Positions 1-8,682 are shown, numbered from the stretch's first letter. The stretch is DNA of 64,000 nucleotides from Patescibacteria group bacterium (GCA_028704945.1 JAQWEL010000001.1:1-64000), one strand, 5' to 3'. The notes: generated from the sequence alone by a model not told the origin. Made by a program: numbers and translations.

Positions 1-14
1 TGCTCTTCCGATCT
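1..14 (+). other. Illumina adapter remnant
   Basis: The first 14 bases, TGCTCTTCCGATCT, are the 3' end of the standard Illumina read-2 adapter. AT-rich genomic sequence follows at once. This is an untrimmed library artefact, so the true contig edge is position 15. Confidence 0.93.
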
Positions 15-127
15 CAATAAAAGCTTCAAAAACATTTGAAGCTAAAGGTATTCCTATTTATCCCTGTTTTGGGGCTAATCCTTTTGGAATGCCAGCAGGG
101 TTTTTTATTTTAATAAAAAGATATACT
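15..127 (+). promoter_or_regulatory. rpsF leader or end of an unseen upstream unit
   Basis: A perfect 9-bp inverted repeat (22-30 with 35-43, loop AACA) is followed by a second possible stem, CCCTG 62-66 with CAGGG 96-100, and a T6 run at 101-106. This could be an intrinsic terminator of an upstream gene or an S6-operon leader. The reading frame of rpsF stays open back to the contig edge, but nothing in it is recognisable and no ribosome-binding site supports an earlier start. Confidence 0.35.
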
Positions 128-736
128 ATGTCCAAAGTAAAATCAGACAAAACGCCTCATTATGAGCTTTTGTATCTTGTTTCTAACAAATACAGCGAGG
201 CAGAACTTGAGCCAATTAAGACTAAAGTTAACAAGCTTATTGAAAATCATGGCGGAGAAATAAGCTACTCCGAAACCATGGGTAAACGCCGTTTAGCTTA
301 TGCCATTAAAGGTTTCCGTTATGGTTATTACGAATTAGTTGAATTCGATTTAGCCGGTAGCGAACTTATTAAATTAGAAAAAGACCTTAAGCTTGATCAT
401 GAGATTTTAAGACACCAAGTTGTTAAAAAAATCAAAATGACTGCCGAAGAAATCAAAGCTGAAGCTGCTCGCATTGCTGAGCGTTTAGCCAAAGACAATG
501 CTGAAGAAGTTAAAGAAGAAGTAAAAGCTCCTGAAGCAAAAGAAGAAATAAAAGAAGAAACAAAAATTGAGGAGGCTAAAGAAGAAATTAAACCAGAAGA
601 AAAAACTGAAGCAGTAAAAAAAGAAACAAAAACCACTCGCAAGAAAAAAGGCGAAGAAACTATCTCTCTTGATACTGACAAAGAACTTGATAGCGAACTC
701 GACAAAATTCTTTCTGGAGGAGAATTAATGAAATAA
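128..736 (+). CDS. rpsF: 30S ribosomal protein S6 with charged C-terminal tail
   Basis: Ribosomal protein bS6 of the small-subunit platform, partner of S18. Residues about 8-100 match the S6 ferredoxin-like fold (HYELLYLV near the start, GKRRLAYAIKGFRYGYYEL in the middle). After residue 105 comes a roughly 95-residue Lys/Glu-rich tail that is low complexity and probably disordered or helical; S6 is usually 95-135 residues and this protein is 202. The ATG at 128 is chosen because the S6 fold begins there; a longer in-frame ATG at 89 adds unrelated hydrophobic residues. First gene of the rpsF-ssb-rpsR-efp unit. Confidence 0.93.
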   Translation: MSKVKSDKTPHYELLYLVSNKYSEAELEPIKTKVNKLIENHGGEISYSETMGKRRLAYAIKGFRYGYYELVEFDLAGSELIKLEKDLKLDHEILRHQVVKKIKMTAEEIKAEAARIAERLAKDNAEEVKEEVKAPEAKEEIKEETKIEEAKEEIKPEEKTEAVKKETKTTRKKKGEETISLDTDKELDSELDKILSGGELMK

Positions 737-762
737 ATCTTACTTTAATTAATCTTAAAAAT

Positions 763-1263
763 ATGGACCTTAATAAAGCAATGCTTATTGGCAACATCAC
801 TCGTGATCCAGAAATCCGTCAGACTGCTGGCGGCATACCTGTTGCCTCTTTCTCAGTGGCCACTAATCTTTCTTGGAAAGATGCTAATGGACAAAAACAA
901 GATAGAGCTGAGTTTCATAATGTTATCGCCTGGCGCAGCTTAGCTGATATTGCTGGTCGTTTCTTAAAAAAAGGCTCTAAAGTTTTTGTCGAAGGACGTC
1001 TCCAAACCAGAAGCTGGGTTGGTAATGATGGCCAAAAACGTTACACCACTGAAATAGTTGCTGAAAATATTATTATGCTTGATCGAGCTAATGGCGGCCA
1101 AGGCGGCTACCAATCCCCTTATCAAACAGATAGTCGTCCGACTTCCGCTTCAGGCGGGCAAAATATCGCTTCTAATGGTGAACAAATTATTACTTACGAA
1201 GATGTTCCCCAGACAGGCGGTTATGAAGAAAGCGAAATTAATGTGGATAATATCCCATTTTAA
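763..1263 (+). CDS. ssb: Single-stranded DNA-binding protein
   Basis: SSB coats single-stranded DNA during replication, recombination and repair. Residues 1-105 are the OB fold (MDLNKAMLIGNITRDPEIR start; WRSLADIAGRFLKKGSKVFVEGR core). A Gly/Gln/Ser-rich linker follows, then the acidic tip NVDNIPF, equivalent to the DDDIPF tail that recruits partner proteins. At 166 residues it is of normal size. It lies between rpsF and rpsR in the classical order, 26 bp after rpsF, and is surely co-transcribed. Confidence 0.96.
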   Translation: MDLNKAMLIGNITRDPEIRQTAGGIPVASFSVATNLSWKDANGQKQDRAEFHNVIAWRSLADIAGRFLKKGSKVFVEGRLQTRSWVGNDGQKRYTTEIVAENIIMLDRANGGQGGYQSPYQTDSRPTSASGGQNIASNGEQIITYEDVPQTGGYEESEINVDNIPF

Positions 1264-1277
1264 TACTCTTAACATTT

Positions 1278-1499
1278 ATGTCTAACAACATTAAAATACA
1301 AAAAAAATGTTATTTCTGCGAGAACAATATCAAGGATATCGATTATAAAGATCTCGAAGAAATGAATAAATTCTGCAACTCTTACGGTATGATTTTACCA
1401 AAGCGCAGAACTGGAATCTGCTCCAAACATCAACGCAAGTTGGCCTTAGCAGTCAAACGTGCTCGTATCATGGCTCTCATGATTTTTACTAACAAATAA
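1278..1499 (+). CDS. rpsR: 30S ribosomal protein S18, zinc-type
   Basis: bS18, the S6 partner on the 30S platform. The 73 residues carry the S18 core (PKRRTGICSKHQRKLALAVKRAR). Cys11, Cys14, Cys33 and Cys48 could form a zinc site, as in the zinc-containing form of S18. It starts 14 bp after ssb. The usual next gene, rplI (L9), is absent and efp follows; L9 loss is reported for several CPR lineages. Confidence 0.95.
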   Translation: MSNNIKIQKKCYFCENNIKDIDYKDLEEMNKFCNSYGMILPKRRTGICSKHQRKLALAVKRARIMALMIFTNK

Positions 1500-1509
1500 T
1501 CAATAAGCT

Positions 1510-2067
1510 ATGTTATCTCTGAGCGAATTAAAAATTGGCAAAGTTCTAAAGATGAACAATCAGCCATACGTGATTATCAAAGCTGATCATCACAAAATGG
1601 GACGTGGTGGCGCTGTTTTAAAGACAAAACTCCGCAATCTCTTGAGTGGCTCAATCATGGAACAAACTTTCCAAGGCAACGAAAAAGCCGAAGAAGCTGA
1701 AGTTGAAACCAAAAAAGCCAATTATCTTTATAAAGATGAGGTCAATGCGTATTTCATGGATAACGCCGACTTTGAACAGTTTGAATTACCGCTTGAAGCT
1801 TTAGGCGATCAAACTATGTTCTTAAAAGATAATACTGAAGTAAACGTCTTGTATTACGAAAATAAACCAATGGCAATAAAACTGCCAATCAAAATGGAAT
1901 TTAAGATAACCATGGCTCCTCCAGGAATTAAAGGCAACTCTGCTTCTAATGTTATGAAGCAAGCCGAGATTGAAACTGGCGCCTTAATCAATGTTCCCTT
2001 ATTTGTTGAAACCGGTGATATGATTAGAATTAATACTGAAACGGGCGAATACGCTGAAAGAGTATAA
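1510..2067 (+). CDS. efp: Elongation factor P
   Basis: EF-P enters ribosomes stalled at polyproline and promotes peptide-bond formation. The 185 residues show the KOW-like domain I, two OB domains and the C-terminal signature region (GDMIRINTETGEYAERV). In the domain I loop that contacts the P-site tRNA the sequence is KMGRGG, so the tip residue is Arg32 and not the lysine modified by EpmA in E. coli. Arg at this place is what EarP rhamnosylates in pseudomonads; no earP is visible here. Last gene of the rpsF unit, followed by a strong terminator. Confidence 0.95.
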   Translation: MLSLSELKIGKVLKMNNQPYVIIKADHHKMGRGGAVLKTKLRNLLSGSIMEQTFQGNEKAEEAEVETKKANYLYKDEVNAYFMDNADFEQFELPLEALGDQTMFLKDNTEVNVLYYENKPMAIKLPIKMEFKITMAPPGIKGNSASNVMKQAEIETGALINVPLFVETGDMIRINTETGEYAERV

Positions 2068-2075
2068 TAAATAAT

Positions 2076-2106
2076 AAAACCGTCTACCTAGCTGGTAGAC
2101 GGTTTT
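2076..2106. terminator. Bidirectional terminator between efp and recA
   Basis: Perfect 13-bp inverted repeat, AAAACCGTCTACC at 2076-2088 with GGTAGACGGTTTT at 2094-2106, loop TAGCT. A/T tracts on both arms let it serve convergent efp (+) and recA (-). Confidence 0.93.
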
Positions 2107-2123
2107 ATGTTATATAAATATTT

Positions 2124-3221
2124 CTATTCTGCTTGAGCTGGAGCTTCATCGGCGCCAGTCGTTTCAATAACATCAGCTGAGCTGGGAACACCTTCTCTTT
2201 TTTTAGCTTCTTCAATAATTTCGGAACGCATCTGTTTCATTAAATCTGGTCTTGCTTTTAGAGCGACTTTAGCATTCTCTCGTCCAACGCCTAATTTTTC
2301 ATCACCATAGTTATAAGAATTGCCTTTCTTTATGACAACACCATAAGCCACACCAGTATCAATTAAATCACCAGGAATAGATATGCCCTCATTATACATA
2401 ATATCAAATTCACAAGTTTTAAAAGGAGCGGCAACTTTATTCTTAACAACCTTGGTTTTAACTCGATTGCCGATTATTTTTTCACCTTGCTTGATTTGAG
2501 CAGCACGCCTAACTTCAATTCGCAAAGAAGAGTAAAATTTTAAAGCGGTGCCACCGGTAGTAGTTTCTGGGTTGCCAAAAAAAACACCGATTTTCATACG
2601 AATTTGATTAATAAAAATGACTACGGTTCTAGTCCTTGAAACAACGCCAGTCAGCTTACGCAAAGCTTGGCTCATTAATCTAGCCTGAAGACCCATTTGA
2701 GCATCGCCCATATCCCCTTCAATTTCTTTTTTAGGCACCAAGGCAGCAACAGAATCCAAGACAACCACATCAATAGCGTTTGATCTGACTAAAGTTTCTA
2801 AAATTTCCAAAGCTTGTTCACCTGTGTCTGGCTGAGAAATAAGCAAGTCATTAATATTGATGCCGATTTTTTTAGCATACTCTGGATCTAAGGCATGCTC
2901 AGCATCAATAAAGGCGGCGATACCGCCCTGTTTTTGCACTTCAGCAATAATGTGTTGGGCTAAGGTAGTTTTACCAGAAGACTCCGGACCAAAAATTTCA
3001 ATAATGCGCCCCCTAGGTACGCCACCAACGCCCAAAGCTAAATCGAGCGAAATACAACCAGTTGGCACAACATCAACTGAAACTGACTTAGCGTCACCAA
3101 ATTTCATTATTGAGCCATCACCGAACTGATCCTTAATTTGTTGCATAGCGGCCATGGCGGCAGCTAATTTTTCTTCGTGAAGATTTTTTTTGCCTCCCTC
3201 AGGAGATTGGTTTTTAGCCAT
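2124..3221 (-). CDS. recA: Recombinase RecA
   Basis: RecA forms filaments on single-stranded DNA, drives strand exchange and activates SOS cleavage. The 365-residue protein has the N-terminal helix, Walker A GPESSGKT (78-85), Walker [11 protein letters not shown], loop L2 region ([10 protein letters not shown]) and the C-terminal domain with an acidic Ala/Glu tail. Downstream it converges on efp across a shared terminator. It has its own promoter, and two to three DnaA-box-like 9-mers at 11-bp spacing lie in its leader. No LexA-type box is evident. Confidence 0.98.
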   Translation of the reverse strand: MAKNQSPEGGKKNLHEEKLAAAMAAMQQIKDQFGDGSIMKFGDAKSVSVDVVPTGCISLDLALGVGGVPRGRIIEIFGPESSGKTTLAQHIIAEVQKQGGIAAFIDAEHALDPEYAKKIGININDLLISQPDTGEQALEILETLVRSNAIDVVVLDSVAALVPKKEIEGDMGDAQMGLQARLMSQALRKLTGVVSRTRTVVIFINQIRMKIGVFFGNPETTTGGTALKFYSSLRIEVRRAAQIKQGEKIIGNRVKTKVVKNKVAAPFKTCEFDIMYNEGISIPGDLIDTGVAYGVVIKKGNSYNYGDEKLGVGRENAKVALKARPDLMKQMRSEIIEEAKKREGVPSSADVIETTGADEAPAQAE

Positions 3222-3234
3222 ATGTTTATTTTAG

Positions 3235-3265
3235 TTATCAACAAGTTATCTACAACTTATACTCT
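3235..3265 (+). promoter_or_regulatory. DnaA-box-like 9-mers in the recA leader
   Basis: TTATCAACA (3235-3243), TTATCTACA (3246-3254) and a weak TTATACTCT (3257-3265) start exactly 11 bp apart. The first two differ from the DnaA box TTATCCACA by one base each. They lie between the recA -10 element and its start codon. That DnaA binds here is inference. Confidence 0.5.
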
Positions 3266-3266
3266 A

Positions 3267-3295
3267 ATTATATACGAACAAAAAACGAAATGCAA
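3267..3295 (-). promoter_or_regulatory. recA promoter
   Basis: On the minus strand TTGCAT (3290-3295) and TATAAT (3267-3272) are 17 bp apart, giving a leader of about 40 nt. The upstream flank and -35 resemble the comM promoter. Confidence 0.75.
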
Positions 3296-3314
3296 ACAAT
3301 AGTCTTAAAGACGT

Positions 3315-3995
3315 TTAATTTTGGCTATCTTTTAACAAAATTTCACGAATCACAAGCTGCTTTTTTTTATTCTTTTTTTGAGCTGAAATAATAATTTTGT
3401 TAACACCCTTTTTTAAATTAACACTAAGACTAAAATTTCCATCGGCACTAACCGAAACTGGCAAGTCATTGATAAAGACTTGGGATTCTTTTTCGGTTAC
3501 GCCAGCAATTAATATTTTATTATTAGTAGTAGCAATATTCTTAACAGGGTTAGTAATTTCTAATTTAGGTGGCAAATAAATATTGGCTAATAGAAAAATC
3601 AAATAAACCAAAGCAACCAAAGCAACCGCGGCTAATAAACTATTTTTTATGATTCTCGGCGTAACTAAAAATAATCTCCGATCTACCACTTGCCGCTCAT
3701 AAACGCCTGGCTTAACATGTTGGAAATAAATACTGCGTTCTATTTCAAATTTTTTAACAACTTTTTTATAATCAATTCCTAAATAACGGCAATACTCTCT
3801 TAAATAATTAAGGCCATAAATACCAGAAGGAAGGCTTTTATATTCGCCCTCCTCCAATGATTTTAAATATTTTTGGTTGATGTTTAAAGCCAGTGCTGCC
3901 TCACTTATTTTATGCTTCTTAATCTCTCGAGTTTTTTTTAAAATATTACCAAGTTTTTCTTCGGCAAAGACTGGCTTAGCTTCAAAAGTAATCAT
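3315..3995 (-). CDS. RodZ-like helix-turn-helix membrane protein
   Basis: Residues about 12-85 form a Cro/C1-type helix-turn-helix of the RodZ/YmfM kind (LGNILKKTREIKK, ALNINQKYLKSLEEGEY). Then come a basic stretch, one membrane helix at about 118-140 and an extracytoplasmic beta-sandwich-like domain of about 80 residues. RodZ links MreB and the cell-shape machinery in other bacteria; here the outer domain looks like a generic Ig-like fold. The next gene upstream (on the minus strand) ends one base before its start, so the two are probably co-transcribed. Confidence 0.7.
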   Translation of the reverse strand: MITFEAKPVFAEEKLGNILKKTREIKKHKISEAALALNINQKYLKSLEEGEYKSLPSGIYGLNYLREYCRYLGIDYKKVVKKFEIERSIYFQHVKPGVYERQVVDRRLFLVTPRIIKNSLLAAVALVALVYLIFLLANIYLPPKLEITNPVKNIATTNNKILIAGVTEKESQVFINDLPVSVSADGNFSLSVNLKKGVNKIIISAQKKNKKKQLVIREILLKDSQN

Positions 3996-3996
3996 A

Positions 3997-5400
3997 CTAA
4001 TTGCTTGGTTTATACAAGGTTTGTTTTATCCTGGAATCAGTTAAACGGACTTCTCTTTCCAGTTGAGTGGGGTCATTCATAATATTTTCCATCATATCTT
4101 TCAAAGACTGGTCAGCTACTTTATAATTATAACCGCTATACCAAGTTTTTGAAGTTAGTAACTGTCCGGCAAATGGTGCTAAATCATTATCATTCATCTG
4201 TTCTTCAATCAATGATCTGAGTGCTGTTAATTTTTTAGAAACAGCTAAATGGGCCTTAACAGCATCTTTATTAACGGCGGCAAAATTAATAAAATCCCAA
4301 GCTTCATTCTTATATTTGCTTTTTTTAGAAACTGTTTCCACCCAGTAATCAGCCACATTTTTAGGAGCTTGGCTATTTTCAACTTGTGGCATAGGAGAAA
4401 TGCCAAAATTAAGCTTAGGCGCTTGTGATTTAATAATCGGCAAATGATAATTATAACCAAACATGATAGCTAACCTGCCTTCAGTAAACATTTTTAAAGA
4501 ATTATCTAATTTATTATTCCAACTATAAACATCTTTGGTCGGATTGGAAAAATCAGAATAGAAACGGATAGCGTCGATACCTGGTACATAATCTTTACTG
4601 ACTGCTTTTTCAATCATAGTGGTTTTTTGGCCACTGATAATATTTCCGCCAACCTGCATAATAATAGCCGCAATAATATCAGATGATCTTTCAATATTAT
4701 TACCGCCACCCATAGCTACGCCGGATTGGATAATTTCTCCTTGAGTATTTTGCTTGGTTAATTTTTTAACATCCTTCTGAAACTGGTTATTCCAATAATG
4801 GCTTAATTCACCGATATTGGCATTGTTTAACAAATCTTTGTTGTAAAACATAACCATGGTATCGACAGAAAATGGCAATCCAAAAATCTTAGTTTCCTTC
4901 TGCTTAGTAGTCGGATTTTCATAATCAAGCGCTACATCTTTGTAAACAGTGTCTAAAAAAGAACTTTTTAAACCGCTCAAAGAAAGGGTTCTCTTGGTTT
5001 GCAAAACTGGCACAATTTCTTTTTTAATAGTGCCTTGCTCTACCGGATAAGCCATAGTAATCTGAGCCGGCATTGGTTCAAGCTTGGATAAATATTCTGG
5101 CACAGTTGAAGCATTAATGGAGAAAAGGTCTGGCCCCCTGTCTTCAGCCCAAGCGTTTAAAAGCTGTTCTTTATACTCATCATAGGTAAATTTTTTATAA
5201 TTAATGCTGATATTGGGGTGAATTTTCTGATAAGCGGCAATCAAGGGCGCAATATCATCAGAATCATTCCAAACGCCCCAATACTCAAGAGTAATATTTT
5301 TCATCTGCGCTTGAGCTTGAGTGTTACCCCCTTTGCAGCCAAAGCCAGAAGTGGCTAAAAAGGAAAAAATTAAAAACAAAGCAAATATTTTTCTTTTCAT
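3997..5400 (-). CDS. Extracellular solute-binding lipoprotein, family 1 type
   Basis: Probable ABC-type substrate-binding lipoprotein. A signal peptide (MKRKIFALFLIFSFLATSGF) ends in a lipobox-like GFGC with Cys22 as lipidation site. The mature part (ITLEYWGVWNDSDDIAPLIAAY, then FGLPFSVDTMVMFYNKDLL) matches family 1 sugar-binding proteins, and 467 residues is a typical length. No permease or ATPase gene is adjacent, so the substrate and transport partner are unknown. It is followed after one base by the RodZ-like gene on the same strand. Confidence 0.8.
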   Translation of the reverse strand: MKRKIFALFLIFSFLATSGFGCKGGNTQAQAQMKNITLEYWGVWNDSDDIAPLIAAYQKIHPNISINYKKFTYDEYKEQLLNAWAEDRGPDLFSINASTVPEYLSKLEPMPAQITMAYPVEQGTIKKEIVPVLQTKRTLSLSGLKSSFLDTVYKDVALDYENPTTKQKETKIFGLPFSVDTMVMFYNKDLLNNANIGELSHYWNNQFQKDVKKLTKQNTQGEIIQSGVAMGGGNNIERSSDIIAAIIMQVGGNIISGQKTTMIEKAVSKDYVPGIDAIRFYSDFSNPTKDVYSWNNKLDNSLKMFTEGRLAIMFGYNYHLPIIKSQAPKLNFGISPMPQVENSQAPKNVADYWVETVSKKSKYKNEAWDFINFAAVNKDAVKAHLAVSKKLTALRSLIEEQMNDNDLAPFAGQLLTSKTWYSGYNYKVADQSLKDMMENIMNDPTQLEREVRLTDSRIKQTLYKPSN

Positions 5401-5465
5401 ATTTTTATTATTTCATCCTAAATTATAGCAAAGAAATAATATAAAGTCACCAAGCCATTAATGGC

Positions 5466-5502
5466 AAAATCCGCCCAACCTTTATGTGGTAAAGCGGATT
5501 TT
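5466..5502 (-). terminator. Terminator after the prepilin gene
   Basis: AAAATCCGC (5466-5474) pairs with GCGGATTTT (5494-5502) around a 19-nt loop with a T tract. It ends the prepilin unit on the minus strand. Confidence 0.75.
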
Positions 5503-5534
5503 ATAATCAATGTTATTAACTAATTATTAGCTAT

Positions 5535-6692
5535 CTAAAATCTCCGAACACAACGAACATGGTGCGCATAAGTTTTATTGAGGCTATACTGAAAGCCAGC
5601 GGCACCGCTCTGTCCCCAAATGAACGTGCCATCCTTTTCAATCGACGACCAATAGTCATCCCGAATCAAATCAGAAATTGGTGCAGGCGATAAACATCCT
5701 TCACTACAACCACTGTTCTGACTACTGCAAAGATTAGATCTCTTCATCATTTGACACATTTCATTAGTAATACGGTTACCTGATAAAGAAGTTACTGGTG
5801 CTGTATCCGAAGATAATTTAGGTAAAGACCATGTTCCTCCACTATCACCAGTATTATGATAGCTAGCACAAGTTGACAAAGCCGTTGACCAAGTTGCGGC
5901 AGTAGAATCAGCCGGCGCCACTACAACATAATTATCAGGACTATCAGTACAATTATTGTCACCTGGCTTACAAATCAACCAACCGCCACCGCAAGCCGAA
6001 CCGAGAGCCGTATCAGACGTACAAGTAGCTGAAAAATCTACAGCGCAAGAACCACTTATGCAAACATTCAATCCAGAACAAGTGGAACCACCGCAACTAG
6101 CCGTGTTATCAGAACATTGATTAATCTTAGCATGGTTGGTGACAACCGTCGTACCACACTTTAATTGATAAGTACTTAAATCACAACTTAAAGAGCCAGA
6201 TATTAAATTAGGTACAGCTATACATTTACCACTACAACCATTACTGTCACCGCAATACTTGTTACTACAGTTGGGTATACATTGAATACTACCTGGTAGA
6301 GCAACCGCTGCGCCAGCAGCTAATTCATTAACTGGTTTTTCTAAAGCATAGCCTAAGGTATAATAAGTGCCACTATTTATCTGAGTATAGGTATAAGTTT
6401 CTCCAGTATTAGGTCCGGCTGGTATTTCACCCATAAAGGTTTTACCAGATTGTGTTCCGACCAAGGCTTTACCAACATCTAAGGCAGAAGTAGGTGGATA
6501 GATATTCTCTTCATTATAATATAACTCTAAAGCAGTTTGCATTTGTTTAATATCAGAGATACGCTTCGCATCTCTCGCATTAACTTTAGTTGCGCCCAAA
6601 GCTACCGTGACTAAAGTTGCCAAAATGCCAATAATTACTATTACGACTAATACTTCTATCAAAGTAAAACCCTTTTGGTTTTTGAACTTCAT
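5535..6692 (-). CDS. Prepilin-like protein with Cys-rich middle and DUF1566-like C-terminus
   Basis: The N-terminus MKFKNQKGFTLIEVLVVIVI is a class III prepilin leader (cleavage after Gly8, Glu at mature position 5) with a type IV pilin or pseudopilin helix. Residues about 40-120 are a pseudopilin-like domain. A central region of about 120 residues is very rich in cysteine and glycine. The C-terminal ~150 residues (GGTWSLPKLSS, DDYWSSIEK, YAHHVRCVRRF) resemble the DUF1566/Lcl C-terminal fold. This suggests an adhesive minor pilin. PilT is encoded at 44.5 kb; no pilin peptidase is in the window. Confidence 0.8.
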   Translation of the reverse strand: MKFKNQKGFTLIEVLVVIVIIGILATLVTVALGATKVNARDAKRISDIKQMQTALELYYNEENIYPPTSALDVGKALVGTQSGKTFMGEIPAGPNTGETYTYTQINSGTYYTLGYALEKPVNELAAGAAVALPGSIQCIPNCSNKYCGDSNGCSGKCIAVPNLISGSLSCDLSTYQLKCGTTVVTNHAKINQCSDNTASCGGSTCSGLNVCISGSCAVDFSATCTSDTALGSACGGGWLICKPGDNNCTDSPDNYVVVAPADSTAATWSTALSTCASYHNTGDSGGTWSLPKLSSDTAPVTSLSGNRITNEMCQMMKRSNLCSSQNSGCSEGCLSPAPISDLIRDDYWSSIEKDGTFIWGQSGAAGFQYSLNKTYAHHVRCVRRF

Positions 6693-7100
6693 AAAGAATG
6701 TGTAAAAATATAATTTTATCTTAAAAGCGATTCCTCTCTACACTTCGTTTCGTTCGGAATGACAATGTGGGTGATATGTATTTAAAAAGTCATCATAAAT
6801 AGCTTTTTAAAATCATAAGAAATTGTTTCGATTTCGTTCTAAAATAAATCAGATAATAGCTGAGCTCTGTCTGACGAAAAAATACCTATAAAAAATCAAT
6901 AAATATTTTTTGAGGAGTTAGCGAAGTAGCTGTTTATTTTAGCTAACGAAATTGCCAAATTTCGCGCTGATTTTAAAAGGCTATTTATAAAAAAGAAAAA
7001 AACAACAACTATTACAAATATTCTAAAAAACTTCTTTTATTTATTATACCTCATATTACCCCACCCCGGCAAATTTTCGCAGAAATAGTTAAAAAATGAT
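6693..7100. other. Non-coding 408-bp region with nested palindromes
   Basis: I see no gene here. It holds a REP-like palindrome (ATTCC 6730-6734, GGAAT 6756-6760, with ACTTCGTTTCGTTC between), an inverted repeat GTTAGC 6917-6922 / GCTAAC 6942-6947, and a perfect 7-bp stem-loop 6947-6964 (CGAAATT GCCA AATTTCG). The region separates the prepilin gene from comM, both on the minus strand, and may hold the prepilin promoter; no clean -35/-10 pair was found. Confidence 0.5.
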
Positions 7101-8621
7101 TTAAGTAGCTGGAAATCTATATTGTAAAGCCTCGGCAATATGGCTGGAGTTGATATTAGGCAAGGCGGCTAAATCCGCAATGGTTCGGGCTGTCTTTAAT
7201 AATCTAAAATAACCGCGCGGCGAGATTGATAATTTTTTAACAGCCTGCTCAAGCAAAGCTTGTCCGGCAACATCAGGCTTGGCAAAACGCTTAACTTGCT
7301 CTGAAGACATTTCTGAATTAGTGATAATTTTTAAATTTTTAAATCGTTCTGCCTGAACGGCTCTAGCTTTTTCAATTCTTAATTTAACCGACTCTGAACT
7401 TTCGTTTTTACTACTTGAAGACAATTTTTCAAATTCTACCCTTGGCACGTCAATACGCAAATCAAACCGATCAATAATTGGTCCGGAAATCTTACGTGAA
7501 TATGACAAAATTGAATTTTGGTTACAGACGCACTCCTTAGACGAATCACCTAAAAATCCACAAGGACAAGGATTCATGGCGGCGACTAAAATAAATTTGG
7601 CTGGATATTTAAGATGGTGGGCGGCGCGAGCGATAGTAATCTGCCCATCTTCTAACGGCTGGCGTAAAGCCTCTAAAATATTCCTTGGCATTTCCGGCAA
7701 TTCATCAATAAACAAAACGCCTCGATGCGCTAAACTAATTTCACCTGGCCGTGGCCAAGCCCCGCCACCAACCAAAGCAGCACCTGAAGCGCTATGATGC
7801 GGCGAACGGAAGGGTCGATTTCTGACTATCGGTTCGCCCGGCTTAAGCTCGCCTGACACACTGTAAATTTTAGTAATTTCTAAAGCTTCTTCGAAAGTAA
7901 GATTGGGTAAAATAGACGGCAAAGCTTTAGCCAACATAGTCTTGCCTGAGCCTGGCGGTCCACTCATTAACAGATTATGTCCACCAGCCGCCGATATTTC
8001 TAAAGCTCTTTTAGCAAATTCTTGCCCAGCAATATAAGCAAAGTCAGCTTCGGAATAATCATTAATCAAATTAATTTCAGTCGGCGCGCTTGGATTTAAC
8101 TCGCCTTTCCCTAACCACCACATCACTAATTCACTTAAATTATTTAAACCATAGACAGTCAAACCTTTTACTAAGGCGGCTTCACCAGCATTAGCCAAAG
8201 GCACAAAAAACTTTTTAAAACCGACTGCCTTGGCTTTCATAGCCATGGATAAGACTCCACTGACCGGACGCAGTGAACCGTCCAAAGCTAATTCACCGGC
8301 GAAAGCGCATTGATTCAAATCACTTAATTCTTTTAGTCTGCCCGTCGTTAATAAAATACTCAAAGCGATTGGCAAATCAAAAGCTGAACCTTGTTTTTTA
8401 AAATTAGCCGGCGCCAAATTAACGGTTACTTTTAATTTTGGAAACTCCATACCTGAATTTTTAACGGCCAACCGAACCCTTTCCCTTGATTCTGATACGG
8501 CTGCATCAGGCAAGCCCACTACACTGAACTGGCCTAATTCACCACCACCAGTGTCAGCTTCGACTTCGATAATTTCGGCTTCTAAACCCAATAAGGCTAA
8601 TGAATAAATTTTTACTGGCAT
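7101..8621 (-). CDS. comM: ComM/YifB family Mg-chelatase-like AAA+ ATPase
   Basis: ComM is a hexameric helicase that promotes branch migration of DNA taken up in natural transformation. The order is right: an N-terminal Lon-S5-like domain (FSVVGLPDAAVSESRERVR), AAA+ domain with GPPGSGKT Walker A and a Walker B (GVLFIDELPE), a Cys-rich insertion (NPCPCGFLGD) and the C-terminal lid. The ATG at 8621 is preferred; the in-frame start at 8642 would add seven residues not typical of the family. Its promoter resembles that of recA, which fits a shared recombination role. Confidence 0.92.
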   Translation of the reverse strand: MPVKIYSLALLGLEAEIIEVEADTGGGELGQFSVVGLPDAAVSESRERVRLAVKNSGMEFPKLKVTVNLAPANFKKQGSAFDLPIALSILLTTGRLKELSDLNQCAFAGELALDGSLRPVSGVLSMAMKAKAVGFKKFFVPLANAGEAALVKGLTVYGLNNLSELVMWWLGKGELNPSAPTEINLINDYSEADFAYIAGQEFAKRALEISAAGGHNLLMSGPPGSGKTMLAKALPSILPNLTFEEALEITKIYSVSGELKPGEPIVRNRPFRSPHHSASGAALVGGGAWPRPGEISLAHRGVLFIDELPEMPRNILEALRQPLEDGQITIARAAHHLKYPAKFILVAAMNPCPCGFLGDSSKECVCNQNSILSYSRKISGPIIDRFDLRIDVPRVEFEKLSSSSKNESSESVKLRIEKARAVQAERFKNLKIITNSEMSSEQVKRFAKPDVAGQALLEQAVKKLSISPRGYFRLLKTARTIADLAALPNINSSHIAEALQYRFPAT

Positions 8622-8644
8622 AAATTTTATATAGTTATACACAT

Positions 8645-8673
8645 ATTATATAATTATACCGAACAAAATGCAA
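8645..8673 (-). promoter_or_regulatory. comM promoter
   Basis: On the minus strand TTGCAT (8668-8673) and TATAAT (8645-8650) lie 17 bp apart. The -35 box is preceded by ATTTGTTTGCAT, nearly the same as in the recA promoter. Confidence 0.7.
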
Positions 8674-8682
8674 ACAAATAAA

